A stretch of DNA of 37,299 bases from Candidatus Omnitrophota bacterium (GTDB lineage: Bacteria > Ratteibacteria > UBA8468 > B48-G9 > DTJG01). This document shows, piece by piece, positions 8,211-17,662 of this stretch; positions within the stretch are counted from its first letter, which is position 1, and every line of letters begins with the position of its first letter. Made by a program: the position numbers and the translations under genes. Under the pieces are notes generated by a model. The model searched no databases, was not told the DNA's origin, and saw only the letters and a program-made list of their open reading frames with translations. The DNA lies in NCBI GenBank assembly GCA_023484085.1, contig JAMDAS010000006.1, positions 1 to 37,299 on the forward strand, in the 5' to 3' direction.

Positions 8211-11200
8211 TCATTGCTCAAACATGAGCAGGATATAAGAATGCTGGTTAAGCTGAAACGTGAAACTTTTATTTTTCAGCATTGACGTTTTTTCCACTTT
8301 CTGTGGCTGATAACTTCTTTTGGGATACCCCAGCCCTCCATAACCAAAATTTTTGATTTTCACAGGACCCGGGTTAAACCCGAATTTTTGGAAATTAATC
8401 TTCAGGCTGCAGGAAGCGGTTTGAGCGCTGTTATTCAACACCATCATAAGCAAATGCCCATCTTCTCTTTTCCAGCCGGATGCAACAACCGGTGAGACAG
8501 AAGAAGATACTTCAATCCCATTGTTCTTTTTCCAGTATGGAATAAAATCCACCTTATTGTCCCATCCTAAATCATTGATTGCCTTCATAATGTTTGCAGG
8601 AGTTCCTGCTGCCCAGACAGAAGCATCATTGACCATCATCAATCCCCATAGATGAGCCCTGGCAGGTCTGCCATGGTATGGCTGTGTTTTGTTCCAACCC
8701 CAGAACTGATAAAGAAACATCCGGGCAGGTCCCCATGCGTATGGCTGGAACTGTGCGCGGATTTTGGGAAGGTTAAGAAGTATGGTGTAGTTTTTCGGCA
8801 GTTTGGGATTGTTTGCCAGAGCAGCATCATAATAAGCGCTGCATTGCTCGCCTTCTATCATCCAGTCAGTAAAATTCCATGCAGCCATGTCATCAAATCC
8901 TGAACAATGGACAAAAACCTGGTTTAAAGGATTAATGGACTTTAAAATTATGTAGATTCTTTTTATGAATTCCCTGTGAGCAAGAAGCGGGTGTATTCCC
9001 TTATAAGGGAGATATCCGCTGTTGTCATAATAAACGGAAATGGGTATTTTCCCGTTATCAGTTAAATATCTGACCGCTTTGTTAAGGTAGTACATGAAAT
9101 AGTCAGCATAGGATGGACTATCAATACGAACAGCAGCCCCAAAATCTATTTCATTTCTTGTTTTTGGATTGGTTGCAACATAAACGGCTTGTGAAGGCAC
9201 AGGACTCCATTCAAACCTGTATTGCTGATATTCAGGCACGTTTGCATCTATGGCAACAAGAGAAAAATACAGGCACCACAAATTCCTGTCGTTTTTCCAA
9301 TTTTCCCGGATGCCTTTTTTCAGGCTTTTTCTAAAATTTGGTCCATAAACCTGCGGATTCCATAAATTACAATAATCTATGTGCCTGTCCCAGCCCCATC
9401 CAAAAATATTTCCAACCTGAAATATCTTACGGGTTTTGGCTAAATAAGCCCTGCCGGCAGCTCCTGATAGCGATAGACTGTCAGACCATGTGCCACCCGC
9501 ATCAATCGTTCTGTAATAAGGATTTAATGGCTTTGAGGGTAGTGCCATGTATCCAAAAGAAAATTCCAATGGTTTTGTTATGGTTGTCGGTTTGTCTATC
9601 AGGTTATACCTGACAATATAAGAGTACTTTAGAGGAATAAGTTCCTGTCCTTTTCCTTGTGTGTATTTCCAGTCCTTGTAATCCTGAAAGTAAAATTGTA
9701 TTCCATGTCCAGCGTTTCCTATTCTCATCAGATTTATCGGGTCAGAAAAGAAAGGTTTTTTTGGAGTGTATCCTGCATCAAAGGGTCCATTGTTTGGTAC
9801 ATAGGTATGCGGCCACCATAGCGTTGCATATTTCTTCTTTAATGGGAATTCAATTGCCAGACTGTCTATTTTGGTTGAAGTCAGGAAAGGGAATATTCGT
9901 ATCCTGTTCCAGACAAACCCGTCAAACTCTATCCAGTCTTTTCCTGTAATTCTAAGATTACCTGTTGTAGATGAGGAACCAAAAGAAATCTTTGTTCCTT
10001 TTTTTTCATCTATCCTGAAACTTCCGTACGGAATTGAAATAGTTCTGCCATCTGTTTTTATAATTATTTTAGCCGGTTCTGCAAGTATGTTTTTTCCCAG
10101 TATATTTATACGGCTGGGTAATCCTGCTGCTGAGCCAAATGTGTACTGTCTCAACAAACATGAAACTTTTTTCCCTTTCAGTTTTAATGCCGTCCATGGA
10201 ATAGGAACTTTTCCATGGGTATATCCGAGTCTGTTGTTGAGCCATACAGGCTGTGGCTCTTTTTTAAACGTACTTTTATTTGTGGTTACCAGTGTGTCGG
10301 CAACGTTTAATTCCGCAAAAGCTTCATATTTACCAACCGGAAACTGTTTGCAATTAACCTTAAATTCTTCTCTTATTTCTTTCAACTTCGGTATATCTTG
10401 AGTAAAAATAATTTTTTTACCGGTTTCTATGAATATTTTTCCGCCGGAAACTTTATTTAACGTTGAGGTTGAACCTGTATCTATTATCAGGTGCAGTATC
10501 CGGGGTGTCGGAAAATATTCGGCTTCAGATTGGATTTGCCTGGAATATACAAAGGGCAGGGTATAGGATAAAATTGAGCTGCCTTTGGTATCTTTGATAT
10601 TCAAAACCACATTTCCATAGTATGACTTGGTGAGCGTAAAATTACCTGTCCACTGTTTTTCTTTACCAGGCTGTATTGTTAAACCGGCCTTCTCAGGACC
10701 AAACAAAACTTTTTTGCCTTCCTTGATTTCTATCTCGCTTGTTCCATTAAATACCTTATTCCCATTATTTGATATACTTCCTTTCAAGGATAAGATACCA
10801 TTGTTTAAATTCCCTGTATCAGTAATGTTCGTTATTATATTTTGTTCTGAAAAGGCTGCCATGGATAAGGGCGTTTCTTTTGCCGGCTGGTACGTCCAGA
10901 TACTGTCAAAATTATGTAATTGTTTAGCTCCATGCACAAAGTTGAGCTTCCATCCTGATGTGGCAGGACCTACTGCAAAATTACTGAATGGAATGGCAAA
11001 TTCAACTGTCCAGTATCTGTCATTATAGCTTTGATGGACTGTCCAACGTCCATTCCAACTTACATCTCCATTTTTTTCATCTGTTTTTGCATTTGCTCCA
11101 TTGACTCCAAAAAAGTAAACATCTTTACTGTCTGGCGGAGAAAGGTATATTCCAACATAATCATCACTGAAAATGTCTCCATCCCGTCTGGTTGTGGTTA

Positions 11201-12278
11201 TTTTTAATGGACTGCCTACATATTGTGTCCTGTTTGCCAGGAATTTTTTGGAGATGGGCTCACGGAAACATACGTATAGTTCGTTTTTATCATATCCTGT
11301 ATATACGATTGTTTTGTCTTTATTTGCCACTCCCAATATCCGGTCAGCCCAGCCTGTTATCTGCACTGAATCTTTCCATTCATTGGGTATAAATTTCCCA
11401 TTTATAGTAGGAGCAAGTATCTCAGGAATACTCAGAAAACTATCCCCGGATTTTGGGTTCTCTCTTTGATATAATGCCTGCGCTTCCACATTGCTTACTG
11501 CATGTGCAAGAACCAGAACATCTCCAAATTCTGCTTCTTGGGAACTCCCATTTCCTAAAATAATCTGGCCGGTTGGGTTCTTAAATGGGATGATATTGGA
11601 ACTTACTTTTGCCCATGGCTGGCCGTTTAGCCAGCTTTTCATCAAATCTTTACGCCAGGAAACCGTTATGTTTACCCATGTGTTTTTAGAACCTGCCACA
11701 CCTTTTTTTATTGGCCATGGCCATTCTCCTATACATCTACGATAGTTGACATACTGGATAAATGGACCCGGACCTGCTGAATTTTGAAATGAACATACCC
11801 CAAAATATGTCGCATAGATTAAGGCAAGAGAATCTTTCATTCCAAGATTAACCATAAAATGGTCTTTGCTATCCGGGATATTCCAGCCCAATGGCTTATA
11901 CCAGAACGAAAATGTTCCTGATTTAGCCCTGATATTTCCTTTTGCAGGATACCTTAAAGGGCCTACTGTATCTTTACTGCCATAATTTCTCCATAATCCA
12001 ACGTCCCTTGGCATTTTCACAATAGGTAATGGGTTGGCATTTAACCATTCGGAGCTTCCGATTTTCACTGCATACCCTTTGTTGTTGACTCCTTTTATAT
12101 ACTCGGGTTTTATTCCGGGTAAAGGATTGGAAGAGCCATGAGCTATTTCTGCTTTTAAACTTTGATTAAAGGGCAGGTAAAATAAAATATCAGATGAGGT
12201 TAATGCATATAAAGAACTGGAAAAAAACATAATAACCCCAAAAAACAATATCAAAATATATTTCATGGATTTCCCCAT
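8211..12278 (-). CDS. Large secreted multidomain protein: LamG + CBM9-like + putative glycoside hydrolase (DUF6067/GH-like) domain
   Basis: 1355 aa; signal peptide; N-terminal LamG-like region ending FGDVLVLAHAVSNVEAQALYQ; CBM9-like segment (APTINGKFIPNEWKDSVQITGW...DKNELYVCFREP...DDYVGIYLSPP); C-terminal barrel-like region with ISVYYDNSGYLPY and TDWMIEGEQ. Confidence 0.65.
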   Translation of the reverse strand: MGKSMKYILILFFGVIMFFSSSLYALTSSDILFYLPFNQSLKAEIAHGSSNPLPGIKPEYIKGVNNKGYAVKIGSSEWLNANPLPIVKMPRDVGLWRNYGSKDTVGPLRYPAKGNIRAKSGTFSFWYKPLGWNIPDSKDHFMVNLGMKDSLALIYATYFGVCSFQNSAGPGPFIQYVNYRRCIGEWPWPIKKGVAGSKNTWVNITVSWRKDLMKSWLNGQPWAKVSSNIIPFKNPTGQIILGNGSSQEAEFGDVLVLAHAVSNVEAQALYQRENPKSGDSFLSIPEILAPTINGKFIPNEWKDSVQITGWADRILGVANKDKTIVYTGYDKNELYVCFREPISKKFLANRTQYVGSPLKITTTRRDGDIFSDDYVGIYLSPPDSKDVYFFGVNGANAKTDEKNGDVSWNGRWTVHQSYNDRYWTVEFAIPFSNFAVGPATSGWKLNFVHGAKQLHNFDSIWTYQPAKETPLSMAAFSEQNIITNITDTGNLNNGILSLKGSISNNGNKVFNGTSEIEIKEGKKVLFGPEKAGLTIQPGKEKQWTGNFTLTKSYYGNVVLNIKDTKGSSILSYTLPFVYSRQIQSEAEYFPTPRILHLIIDTGSTSTLNKVSGGKIFIETGKKIIFTQDIPKLKEIREEFKVNCKQFPVGKYEAFAELNVADTLVTTNKSTFKKEPQPVWLNNRLGYTHGKVPIPWTALKLKGKKVSCLLRQYTFGSAAGLPSRINILGKNILAEPAKIIIKTDGRTISIPYGSFRIDEKKGTKISFGSSSTTGNLRITGKDWIEFDGFVWNRIRIFPFLTSTKIDSLAIEFPLKKKYATLWWPHTYVPNNGPFDAGYTPKKPFFSDPINLMRIGNAGHGIQFYFQDYKDWKYTQGKGQELIPLKYSYIVRYNLIDKPTTITKPLEFSFGYMALPSKPLNPYYRTIDAGGTWSDSLSLSGAAGRAYLAKTRKIFQVGNIFGWGWDRHIDYCNLWNPQVYGPNFRKSLKKGIRENWKNDRNLWCLYFSLVAIDANVPEYQQYRFEWSPVPSQAVYVATNPKTRNEIDFGAAVRIDSPSYADYFMYYLNKAVRYLTDNGKIPISVYYDNSGYLPYKGIHPLLAHREFIKRIYIILKSINPLNQVFVHCSGFDDMAAWNFTDWMIEGEQCSAYYDAALANNPKLPKNYTILLNLPKIRAQFQPYAWGPARMFLYQFWGWNKTQPYHGRPARAHLWGLMMVNDASVWAAGTPANIMKAINDLGWDNKVDFIPYWKKNNGIEVSSSVSPVVASGWKREDGHLLMMVLNNSAQTASCSLKINFQKFGFNPGPVKIKNFGYGGLGYPKRSYQPQKVEKTSMLKNKSFTFQLNQHSYILLMFEQ

Positions 12279-12341
12279 AAAAGTCTCCTTTTATACTATG
12301 TTATAGTTAATCCTGTAATTTAATTTATCCCTTCTTTTTTA

Positions 12342-13133
12342 TTATTCATCCCACCAGAATCCGGCAGGCTGGTCATATTGCCGTCCATCCCAATAGTGTG
12401 TATTAGCGTACTCTGTCCACCAAGTAGGTTCATAATAGATTTCAATGTCGGGAATAGACTTGATTTCCACGTGTCCGTCAAGAAACAAGCAGTTAATCTC
12501 ATCAAGATTACCATTAGCATATGTCGGAAATCCCCATTGGGAGTTAGGATACTGGGTCCACCAACCACTAACTCCATCGTATCCACCGTTCTCTTTCCAG
12601 GGTGAATCAGCAGCAAGAATTACATGACCTATTGCAGGCCCTTTATAAATAAAATAATGAGGAGGAGACGATAACAAAGGCCAGAATGGATATCCCAATG
12701 AGGTGATCATATTAACATTGAAACCTATACTTGTCTGGGTTATATCAGGCCATCCACCATAAGACGATGGATTACTGGCTATAGAAGCAGAAGGATAACT
12801 TGACGGGTTCAACCAGACTTTGGAAACAACCCTATTTCCACTATATCCATCAGGAACAAAAGGTCTGTTCGGGTTAATATAGTTGCTTAATAGAGAACAA
12901 AACCATGTGCCAGTCCAGTTTGGATTTGTTGTTGTTCCCGGGAACATACTATTGTAATCGTTAATATACATCTGGAATGCAAGTCCAATCTGTTTTAAAT
13001 TATTCATATCCACTGCCTGTCGTGCTTTTGTCCTTGCGGTTTCCAGAGCTGGCAGTAACATTGCGGCAAGGATCGCTATGATGGCTATTACCACCAGTAA
13101 TTCTATTAAGGTGAAACCGTTTTTTCTTCGCAT
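12342..13133 (-). CDS. Type II secretion/type IV pilin-like pseudopilin (prepilin N-methylation motif, DUF1559-like)
   Basis: [66 protein letters not shown] plus C-terminal [10 protein letters not shown]. Start here has GAGGAGGG upstream; an in-frame extension to ATG 13199 or GTG 13208 also has a strong SD. Confidence 0.9.
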   Translation of the reverse strand: MRRKNGFTLIELLVVIAIIAILAAMLLPALETARTKARQAVDMNNLKQIGLAFQMYINDYNSMFPGTTTNPNWTGTWFCSLLSNYINPNRPFVPDGYSGNRVVSKVWLNPSSYPSASIASNPSSYGGWPDITQTSIGFNVNMITSLGYPFWPLLSSPPHYFIYKGPAIGHVILAADSPWKENGGYDGVSGWWTQYPNSQWGFPTYANGNLDEINCLFLDGHVEIKSIPDIEIYYEPTWWTEYANTHYWDGRQYDQPAGFWWDE

Positions 13134-13230
13134 TTTCTGTCCCTCCTCGTATAATATATTTTTTATTTGTTTTTTTATTTTTTGTATTATATTACGCATC
13201 TTTTTCACCTCCTTTTCTTAGGTTTACATA

Positions 13231-13260
13231 ATTATATAGTTAACTTAGAAATTTTGTCAA
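13231..13260 (-). promoter_or_regulatory. Sigma70-type promoter upstream of the pseudopilin gene
   Basis: Minus strand TTGACA (13260-13255), 18-nt spacer, TATAAT (13236-13231), followed by AGGAGG before the ORF. Confidence 0.6.
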
Positions 13261-13317
13261 ATTTTTTTTGAATTGTTTATCCTGGACAAATTTTCAATAT
13301 GAAACTTCATTTTGATA

Positions 13318-13695
13318 TTAACGTATGATTACTGAATTTCTGATAGTAAGATCATTGGGATAATATCTGCTTATATCAATTTCAACCCCATCAATAGATA
13401 TTCTGCTTTTCAATCTTAGTTTTCCGTTTTTGTCTCTTTCACTTATTTCAATTCCATATTCCAAAAATCTTTTGCTGATTTTTTCAATATCTTCTGAATT
13501 TAACAATAACTCAAATTTGAAAAAAACATCTATATCAGTTTTTGCCCGGAGTTTTTCACAACCATATTTTGTTCGTAATGCATATATTCCGCCTATTGCA
13601 AAATCATAAGACTGAAGGATTTTACAAAGTTTTTCTTCAACTTTTCCCGGGTTGATTATACTATGGAAATTTCTGTTTTTTTCTTTGGAGTCCAT
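13318..13695 (-). CDS. Nucleotidyltransferase-like protein (MNT/AbiEii-type motif)
   Basis: 125 aa; FAIGGIYALRTKYGCEKLRAKTDIDVFFKF matches the GG-x-AL...R-x-(S/T)-x-DID pattern. Confidence 0.5.
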   Translation of the reverse strand: MDSKEKNRNFHSIINPGKVEEKLCKILQSYDFAIGGIYALRTKYGCEKLRAKTDIDVFFKFELLLNSEDIEKISKRFLEYGIEISERDKNGKLRLKSRISIDGVEIDISRYYPNDLTIRNSVIIR

Positions 13696-13705
13696 TTAGA
13701 AATTT

Positions 13706-13918
13706 TTAAAGAGGCATTCCCAATACAATATCATGAGGCGGGTTAATTTCAATAGAATCTTCTAAAGTCAGATTTTTCTTACCCTGTTTAATTTTTTCCA
13801 ATGCTTTTATTGCAATATCACCGCGGTTTTTCCATTCCTTGAAATATCTTATTGTTGAATCTATACTAGTAATTTTTCTGCTGTTTTCCGTGGTATATTC
13901 AATCTTTTTTTCTTTGTT
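13706..13918 (-). pseudogene. Small ORF without canonical start, upstream partner of the nucleotidyltransferase-like gene
   Basis: Minus-strand frame reads ...IEYTTENSRKITSIDSTIRYFKEWKNRGDIAIKALEKIKQGKKNLTLEDSIEINPPHDIVLGMPL*, with no suitable ATG/GTG/TTG after the upstream stop. Confidence 0.35.
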
Positions 13919-13953
13919 GTTTCTATTTCTTATTCTTTAAATTCTCTCTTTTT

Positions 13954-13983
13954 ATTATAAAGTAAATGCTTTATAAGTGTCAA
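13954..13983 (-). promoter_or_regulatory. Consensus sigma70-type promoter upstream of the 13.9-13.3 kb gene pair
   Basis: Minus strand TTGACA (13983-13978), 18-nt spacer, TATAAT (13959-13954). Confidence 0.5.
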
Positions 13984-14007
13984 TGGGGTTAATAATTTTT
14001 TTTTGAA

Positions 14008-15078
14008 TCAGGATTCAAAGAAATTATTGGGTTTTGAAACAATGGCGCCCTTTAGTTCAAGAGAAGTCAGAACCTGCATGAGATCCTGGGCGGTAAGACC
14101 TGTTAAAAGAATGATTTCCTCAAAGTGCAGACATTTTCCTTTTAAAACGTCTGATATTTTTTTCTCTTCTTCTGTCAGGCTTGTATGTTTTTGCCCCCTG
14201 ACAACAGATTTCTTTTCCTTTTCAATACCGAGGTATTCAATGATATCTTCTATATTTTCCACAAGGAAAGCCCCTTCTTTTATCAGCTGATTATTGCCTT
14301 TTCCTGTAAGCCTGTCCACATCTGAAGGAAGAACAAAGACATCCCTGTTTTGCTCTACTGCCATATGGGCTGTTATGAGCGCTCCGCTTTTAATGCCTGC
14401 CTCAATAATCAAAACTGCTTTGCTCAACCCTGATATTATCCTGTTTCTCCTTGGGAAATTGGTTTTGTAGGGACGTGTGTTGAGAGAAAATTCAGAGATG
14501 GTGGCACCGTTTTCTGCAATTTCCTCAAAAAGCTTTATGTTCTCTGAAGGATAGATGTTGTTGAATCCGGCTCCAATAACTGCAATAGTTCTTCCCTTGG
14601 CCTTGAGGCATGCCCTGTGGGCAGATGAATCAATTCCTCTTGCCATACCGCTGACAATACAGATACCATAAGATGACAGTTCAGAGGAAAATTTTTCTGC
14701 CATTGATATGCCATACATTGATGGCATTCTTGTTCCAACAATACCAAGACATAGTTCATCAGGATATAATTTACCTTTCACGTATAAAACAATCGGCGGG
14801 CTTGAAGTCTGTTTCAGAAGGTATGGATAATCTTCATCTTCAATGGTCAGGACATTTATTTTCTTCTTTTCTATTTCCTCCATTTCCTTTTCCCAGCCTG
14901 TGTTTTTCCAGTTTATCAATTTTAAGGCAGTACGTTCAGGCAAAATGCTTTTAATTCTTTCAGGGGAAAGAAAAAGAACATTTTCTATGTTTCCTGCTGC
15001 GCTTTTCAGCTCCTGAAGTTTTGAAGAGCCAATACCATCTATTATATTAAGAATTATCAGTGTGGTTTTTTTATCCAT
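14008..15078 (-). CDS. dprA: DNA processing protein DprA
   Basis: 356 aa; GIVGTRMPSMYGISMAEKFSSEL, VSGMARGIDSSAHRACL, FPRRNRIISGLSKAVLIIEAGIKSGALITAHMAVEQNRDVFVLPSDVD. Confidence 0.95.
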   Translation of the reverse strand: MDKKTTLIILNIIDGIGSSKLQELKSAAGNIENVLFLSPERIKSILPERTALKLINWKNTGWEKEMEEIEKKKINVLTIEDEDYPYLLKQTSSPPIVLYVKGKLYPDELCLGIVGTRMPSMYGISMAEKFSSELSSYGICIVSGMARGIDSSAHRACLKAKGRTIAVIGAGFNNIYPSENIKLFEEIAENGATISEFSLNTRPYKTNFPRRNRIISGLSKAVLIIEAGIKSGALITAHMAVEQNRDVFVLPSDVDRLTGKGNNQLIKEGAFLVENIEDIIEYLGIEKEKKSVVRGQKHTSLTEEEKKISDVLKGKCLHFEEIILLTGLTAQDLMQVLTSLELKGAIVSKPNNFFES

Positions 15079-16223
15079 TACACGAGAGATTGAGGGTCAA
15101 AGAGTTTTTTATATTCTTCCTGTGCAAATCTGTCTGTCATTCCTGCAATATAATCGCATATAATCCGTTCTTTGGGTTCAGAATCTATTCTTAAATGCAC
15201 ATGTGTCGGAAGAAGTTTTGGTTCCTTATTGTATTTATTAAAAAGTCCTTCAATTATCATTGATGCTTTTTCCGCCATTCTCATCACCCTGTAATGGGTA
15301 TACATCTTTTTGAGAAGAAAATCATTGAGAGTTTTATAGTTTTTTTCAAGTTCAGGGCTAAATGCAGCCATAGGAGGATTTTTTCTTGCGTCATCCACAT
15401 TCAGGGGTGAACGTTCTTTAAGATTTTTTTCTGTTTCACGGATAAGATTATCCACTAAAAAGTTTATCAGGTATCGGACACCCGCTGTTCTTTTAAGTCC
15501 GTATTCTTTATCAATAGATTTTTTTACCTCTTTCATGACAAAATTCCATATTGTTTCATTTTCTAATTCCTCTTCTTTTATTATACCGGATTTCAAGCCA
15601 TCATCAATGTCATGACATGTGTATGCTATCTCATCAGCAAAATTTACTATCTGACTTTCAAGACTTGAGGATTTATATTCTGAGAATTCATCAAGGTTGG
15701 GTTTATCATAAGTTGTTGAATGCTTTATAATTCCCTCTCTTACCTCGTATGTCAGGTTTAAACCATCAAAAGATTTATATCTTTTTTCAATCTTATCCAC
15801 GATACGAAGGCCCTGTCTATTATGTTCAAATCCTCCGGATTCTTTCATAAGCTCATTTAAAACTGATTCCCCTTTGTGTCCAAAAGGTGTATGTCCAATG
15901 TCATGGGCAAGGGAAATAGCTTCTGTAAGGTCTTCATTGAGCCCAAGAATTCTTGCGATTGTCCTGGCAATCTGCTGGACTTCTATTGTATGGGTGAGTC
16001 TGTTTCTGTAATAATCGCCTTCATAGTAAATAAAAACCTGTGTTTTATATTCAAGTCTTCTAAATGCAGTGGAATGAATTATCCTGTCCCTGTCTCTTTG
16101 GAAAACAGTTCTATAGGTATGCTCTTTTTCCACCACCTTTCTTCCTCTGCTTTTTCCACTAAACACAGCATAGGGTTTTAAAATCTTTTCTTCTATATTC
16201 TCATATTCTATTCTGTTTGACAT
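15078..16223 (-). CDS. dgt: Deoxyguanosinetriphosphate triphosphohydrolase-like HD protein
   Basis: 381 aa; HSTAFRRLEYKTQVF, RLTHTIEVQQIARTIAR, AHDIGHTPFGHKGE, FADEIAYTCHDIDDGL. Confidence 0.94.
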   Translation of the reverse strand: MSNRIEYENIEEKILKPYAVFSGKSRGRKVVEKEHTYRTVFQRDRDRIIHSTAFRRLEYKTQVFIYYEGDYYRNRLTHTIEVQQIARTIARILGLNEDLTEAISLAHDIGHTPFGHKGESVLNELMKESGGFEHNRQGLRIVDKIEKRYKSFDGLNLTYEVREGIIKHSTTYDKPNLDEFSEYKSSSLESQIVNFADEIAYTCHDIDDGLKSGIIKEEELENETIWNFVMKEVKKSIDKEYGLKRTAGVRYLINFLVDNLIRETEKNLKERSPLNVDDARKNPPMAAFSPELEKNYKTLNDFLLKKMYTHYRVMRMAEKASMIIEGLFNKYNKEPKLLPTHVHLRIDSEPKERIICDYIAGMTDRFAQEEYKKLFDPQSLV

Positions 16224-16227
16224 TTTA

Positions 16228-16971
16228 TTATTTTGATGGCAGGTAATCCAATGGATTTACAGGAGTGGTATTTTCCCTTATTTCAAAATGAAGATACCCT
16301 TCTGTCTGTTTGCTGTTTATTTTCGCAATAATCCGGCTTTTTTTAACTTTTTGACCCTGGTTTACTTTTATCGTAATGTCATGTCCATAGATTGTATAGA
16401 TACCTTCATTATTAGCAATGATAATTGTCTGCCCGTATTTTTCCGTCCATCCGATATATTCCACTACGCCGTTCATTGCAGCAATAACAGGTGTTTCATT
16501 TCGTGCCTCTATATCAATTCCCTGGTTTCCAAATTCACCATATCTGCCAATGATTTTTCCCTTGGCAGGCCATACAAATGGATTGGTTTTTATAATGGAT
16601 GAATATGGGGTTTCCGGTATGGTGTTTTGCTCTAACGTTGTTTCCGGTGTTGACCGGGCCTGCCCTGAATAATTTGATTGGGAAACAGATGGAGCAAGAG
16701 TATAAGAAGGCTGTTTTTTTCCTGCCCCGGGAATAAAAAGCCGTTCCCCAACCTGTATGTTGCTGGATGACATCTCATTTGCCGATTCTATCTTTGCAAC
16801 AGATACTCCGTAGTACCGGGAAATTCTATAAAGGTCCTCTCCCTTTTTTACAATATGGTATGAGCCATAAGACGTAGAATTTTTATTCGGATATCCTGTT
16901 CCTATGGTCAGGGAACATCCGGAAACAAGTATTGCCAAAAAAAACATTTCAATAAGATTTATTTTTTTCAT
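16228..16971 (-). CDS. Lipoprotein with LysM and M23 peptidase-like domains (NlpD/EnvC-type)
   Basis: MKKINLIEMFFLAILVSGCSLTIG lipobox, LysM YHIVKKGEDLYRISRYYGVSVAKIESANEM, C-terminal M23-like GYLHFEIRENTTPVNPLDYLP. Start at 16971 overlaps the nth stop (ATGA); the longer 17088 start gives no signal peptide. Confidence 0.88.
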   Translation of the reverse strand: MKKINLIEMFFLAILVSGCSLTIGTGYPNKNSTSYGSYHIVKKGEDLYRISRYYGVSVAKIESANEMSSSNIQVGERLFIPGAGKKQPSYTLAPSVSQSNYSGQARSTPETTLEQNTIPETPYSSIIKTNPFVWPAKGKIIGRYGEFGNQGIDIEARNETPVIAAMNGVVEYIGWTEKYGQTIIIANNEGIYTIYGHDITIKVNQGQKVKKSRIIAKINSKQTEGYLHFEIRENTTPVNPLDYLPSK

Positions 16972-17612
16972 TTTTTTAACAGACTTGATGGACATAGTTT
17001 CTCCAATGTACAGAGCCCACACAGGGGTCTTTTTGCATGGCATACATTCCTTCCATGAAGTATTATTCTGAAGGAAAAATCCCCCCATTCCTTTTCAGGG
17101 ATTATTTTCATCAGGTCTTTTTCTATTTTTACCGGGTCGGTATTTTGTGTGAGCCCTAATCTTGCCGTTACTCTTTTTACATGGGTATCCACGACAATTC
17201 CCTCGTTTTTTCCAAAACCCTGTGAAAGAACGACGTTTGCCGTCTTCCGCGCCACGCCTGGAAGTTTTATTAATTCCTCCATAGTATCCGGTACCTTGTT
17301 ATTATATTTTTCTGCAATTATTTTACTTAACCTGTATATGTATCCCGCCTTATTCTTATAAAAATTGACCGAGGAAACCATATTTTCAATTTCTTTTAAA
17401 GAGGAACCTGCAAAACTTTCAGGAGTTTTAAATTTTTTAAACAGGGATGGAGTGATTTTATTTACCTGTTTATCCGTACTTTGAGCTGAAAGTATTGTGG
17501 CAACAAGAAGCTGGAAAGGATTGGAATGTACCAGGGCGGTTTTTGTTTCCGGGTATTCCAGGGCAAGAAGCTTTATGATTTTATTGACTCTTTCCATGTT
17601 AAATTTTCCCAT
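16968..17612 (-). CDS. nth: Endonuclease III
   Basis: 214 aa; LVATILSAQSTDKQVN, LPGVARKTANVVLSQGFG, VDTHVKRVTARLGL, and Cys cluster CHAKRPLCGLCTLEKLC. Confidence 0.95.
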   Translation of the reverse strand: MGKFNMERVNKIIKLLALEYPETKTALVHSNPFQLLVATILSAQSTDKQVNKITPSLFKKFKTPESFAGSSLKEIENMVSSVNFYKNKAGYIYRLSKIIAEKYNNKVPDTMEELIKLPGVARKTANVVLSQGFGKNEGIVVDTHVKRVTARLGLTQNTDPVKIEKDLMKIIPEKEWGDFSFRIILHGRNVCHAKRPLCGLCTLEKLCPSSLLKK

Positions 17613-17662
17613 AAGACAATTTTAACTCAAAAATTCTTTTTTGTGAAACTTTCACTTATTCT

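Noticed and set aside
9871-10401. 176-aa plus-strand ORF in the track
   Set aside because: Lies antisense inside the 1355-aa secreted protein gene; no recognisable domain, and the minus-strand frame is clearly coding.
12320-12616. 98-aa minus-strand ORF
   Set aside because: Out-of-frame overlap with the pseudopilin C-terminus, whose frame carries the LFLDGH motif.
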